DNA of 64,000 bases from a virus. A program made the position numbers and the translations under genes. The stretch is taken from positions 62,001 through 126,000 of IMG/VR virus record IMGVR_UViG_3300028384_000991. The stretch is one strand, 5' to 3'. The notes beneath the pieces were generated by a model. The model searched no databases. It saw only the letters and a program-made list of their open reading frames with translations, and had not been told where the DNA came from. How positions within the stretch are numbered: position 1 is the first letter of the stretch; each line of letters opens with the position of its first letter. This document shows, piece by piece, positions 64,000 through 64,000 of this stretch.

Positions 64000-64000
64000 G

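Noticed and set aside
1-64000. tRNA genes, CRISPR arrays, insertion sequences, integrase or attachment sites
   Set aside because: No cloverleaf-like intergenic segment, regular repeat array, transposase or integrase was seen; intergenic space is under 160 bp everywhere.

Overview
This window looks like a segment of a T4-like tailed-phage genome (contractile-tail myovirus) of marine, low-GC character. The DNA is AT-rich, genes are packed with 1-50 bp overlaps, and most genes lie on the minus strand. It carries T4-type replication genes: family B DNA polymerase gp43, sliding clamp gp45, clamp-loader ATPase gp44, an RNase H/5' exonuclease, a DexA-like exonuclease, and a DsbA-like late-transcription protein. 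It also has T4-style AATAAATA/GATAAATA late promoters and a set of marine-phage proteins (PhoH, ThyX, MazG-like, GroES/gp31-like, many 2OG-Fe(II) oxygenases). No photosynthesis genes are present. The bacterial 7Fe ferredoxin and low GC fit an alphaproteobacterial (SAR11-type) host, but that is inference. Both window edges cut through genes, and no tRNA or CRISPR was seen.

Layout. (1) 1-13.58 kb is an accessory biosynthesis island on both strands: six radical-SAM proteins (three with the twitch/SPASM-like cysteines before the SAM core), five 2OG oxygenase-like proteins, a class III PLP aminotransferase, a QueC-like PP-loop ATPase, an SDR, a small APH-like kinase and a large unknown protein. 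(2) 13.58-17.8 kb holds a tail-fibre-like protein, conserved small phage proteins and a metallopeptidase/VWA protein, followed by its MoxR AAA+ partner (to 19.0 kb). (3) 19.1-26.4 kb holds nucleases, hypotheticals, RNase H, QueE and FolE. (4) 26.5-34.7 kb holds an SGNH-like protein, HIT, PRTase, oxygenase, cupin, glycosyltransferase, a QueD-like protein, a DUF465-like protein and DpdA. (5) 34.7-40.1 kb is the replication block: clamp, epimerase, HhH-GPD protein, cupin, exonuclease, DNA polymerase. (6) 40.2-48.8 kb holds small membrane proteins, DsbA and a run of conserved, probably virion-associated proteins with lysine/cysteine-rich tails. (7) 48.8-52.4 kb is a proteostasis operon: DnaJ, peptide deformylase, ClpA. 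(8) 52.4-54.7 kb is a lysis cassette. (9) 54.7-64 kb holds PhoH, dCMP deaminase, ThyX, parvulin, ferredoxin, gp44, a cytidylyltransferase, MazG-like, gp31-like, a DnaE-like fragment and fibre-type structural proteins.

How they work together. FolE, the QueD-like protein, QueE, the QueC-like protein and DpdA would form a route from GTP to preQ0 and its insertion into phage DNA, a known anti-restriction modification. ThyX, dCMP deaminase and MazG-like adjust nucleotide pools. DnaJ, PDF, ClpA and gp31-like act on protein folding and turnover. Regulation is unusually readable. About ten near-consensus sigma70-type promoters (TTGACA, 16-17 nt, TATAAT) and about ten T4-like late promoters are visible. 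Several of both classes sit so close to the start codon that transcription should begin at the A of the ATG, implying leaderless mRNAs. The DNA polymerase gene has a 5-bp stem/8-nt loop hairpin just ahead of its Shine-Dalgarno, the same architecture as the T4 gp43 autogenous operator. There is no stretch longer than 300 bp without a gene; the longest is the 158 bp between 55935 and 56092, which holds a promoter, a hairpin and a possible leader peptide.
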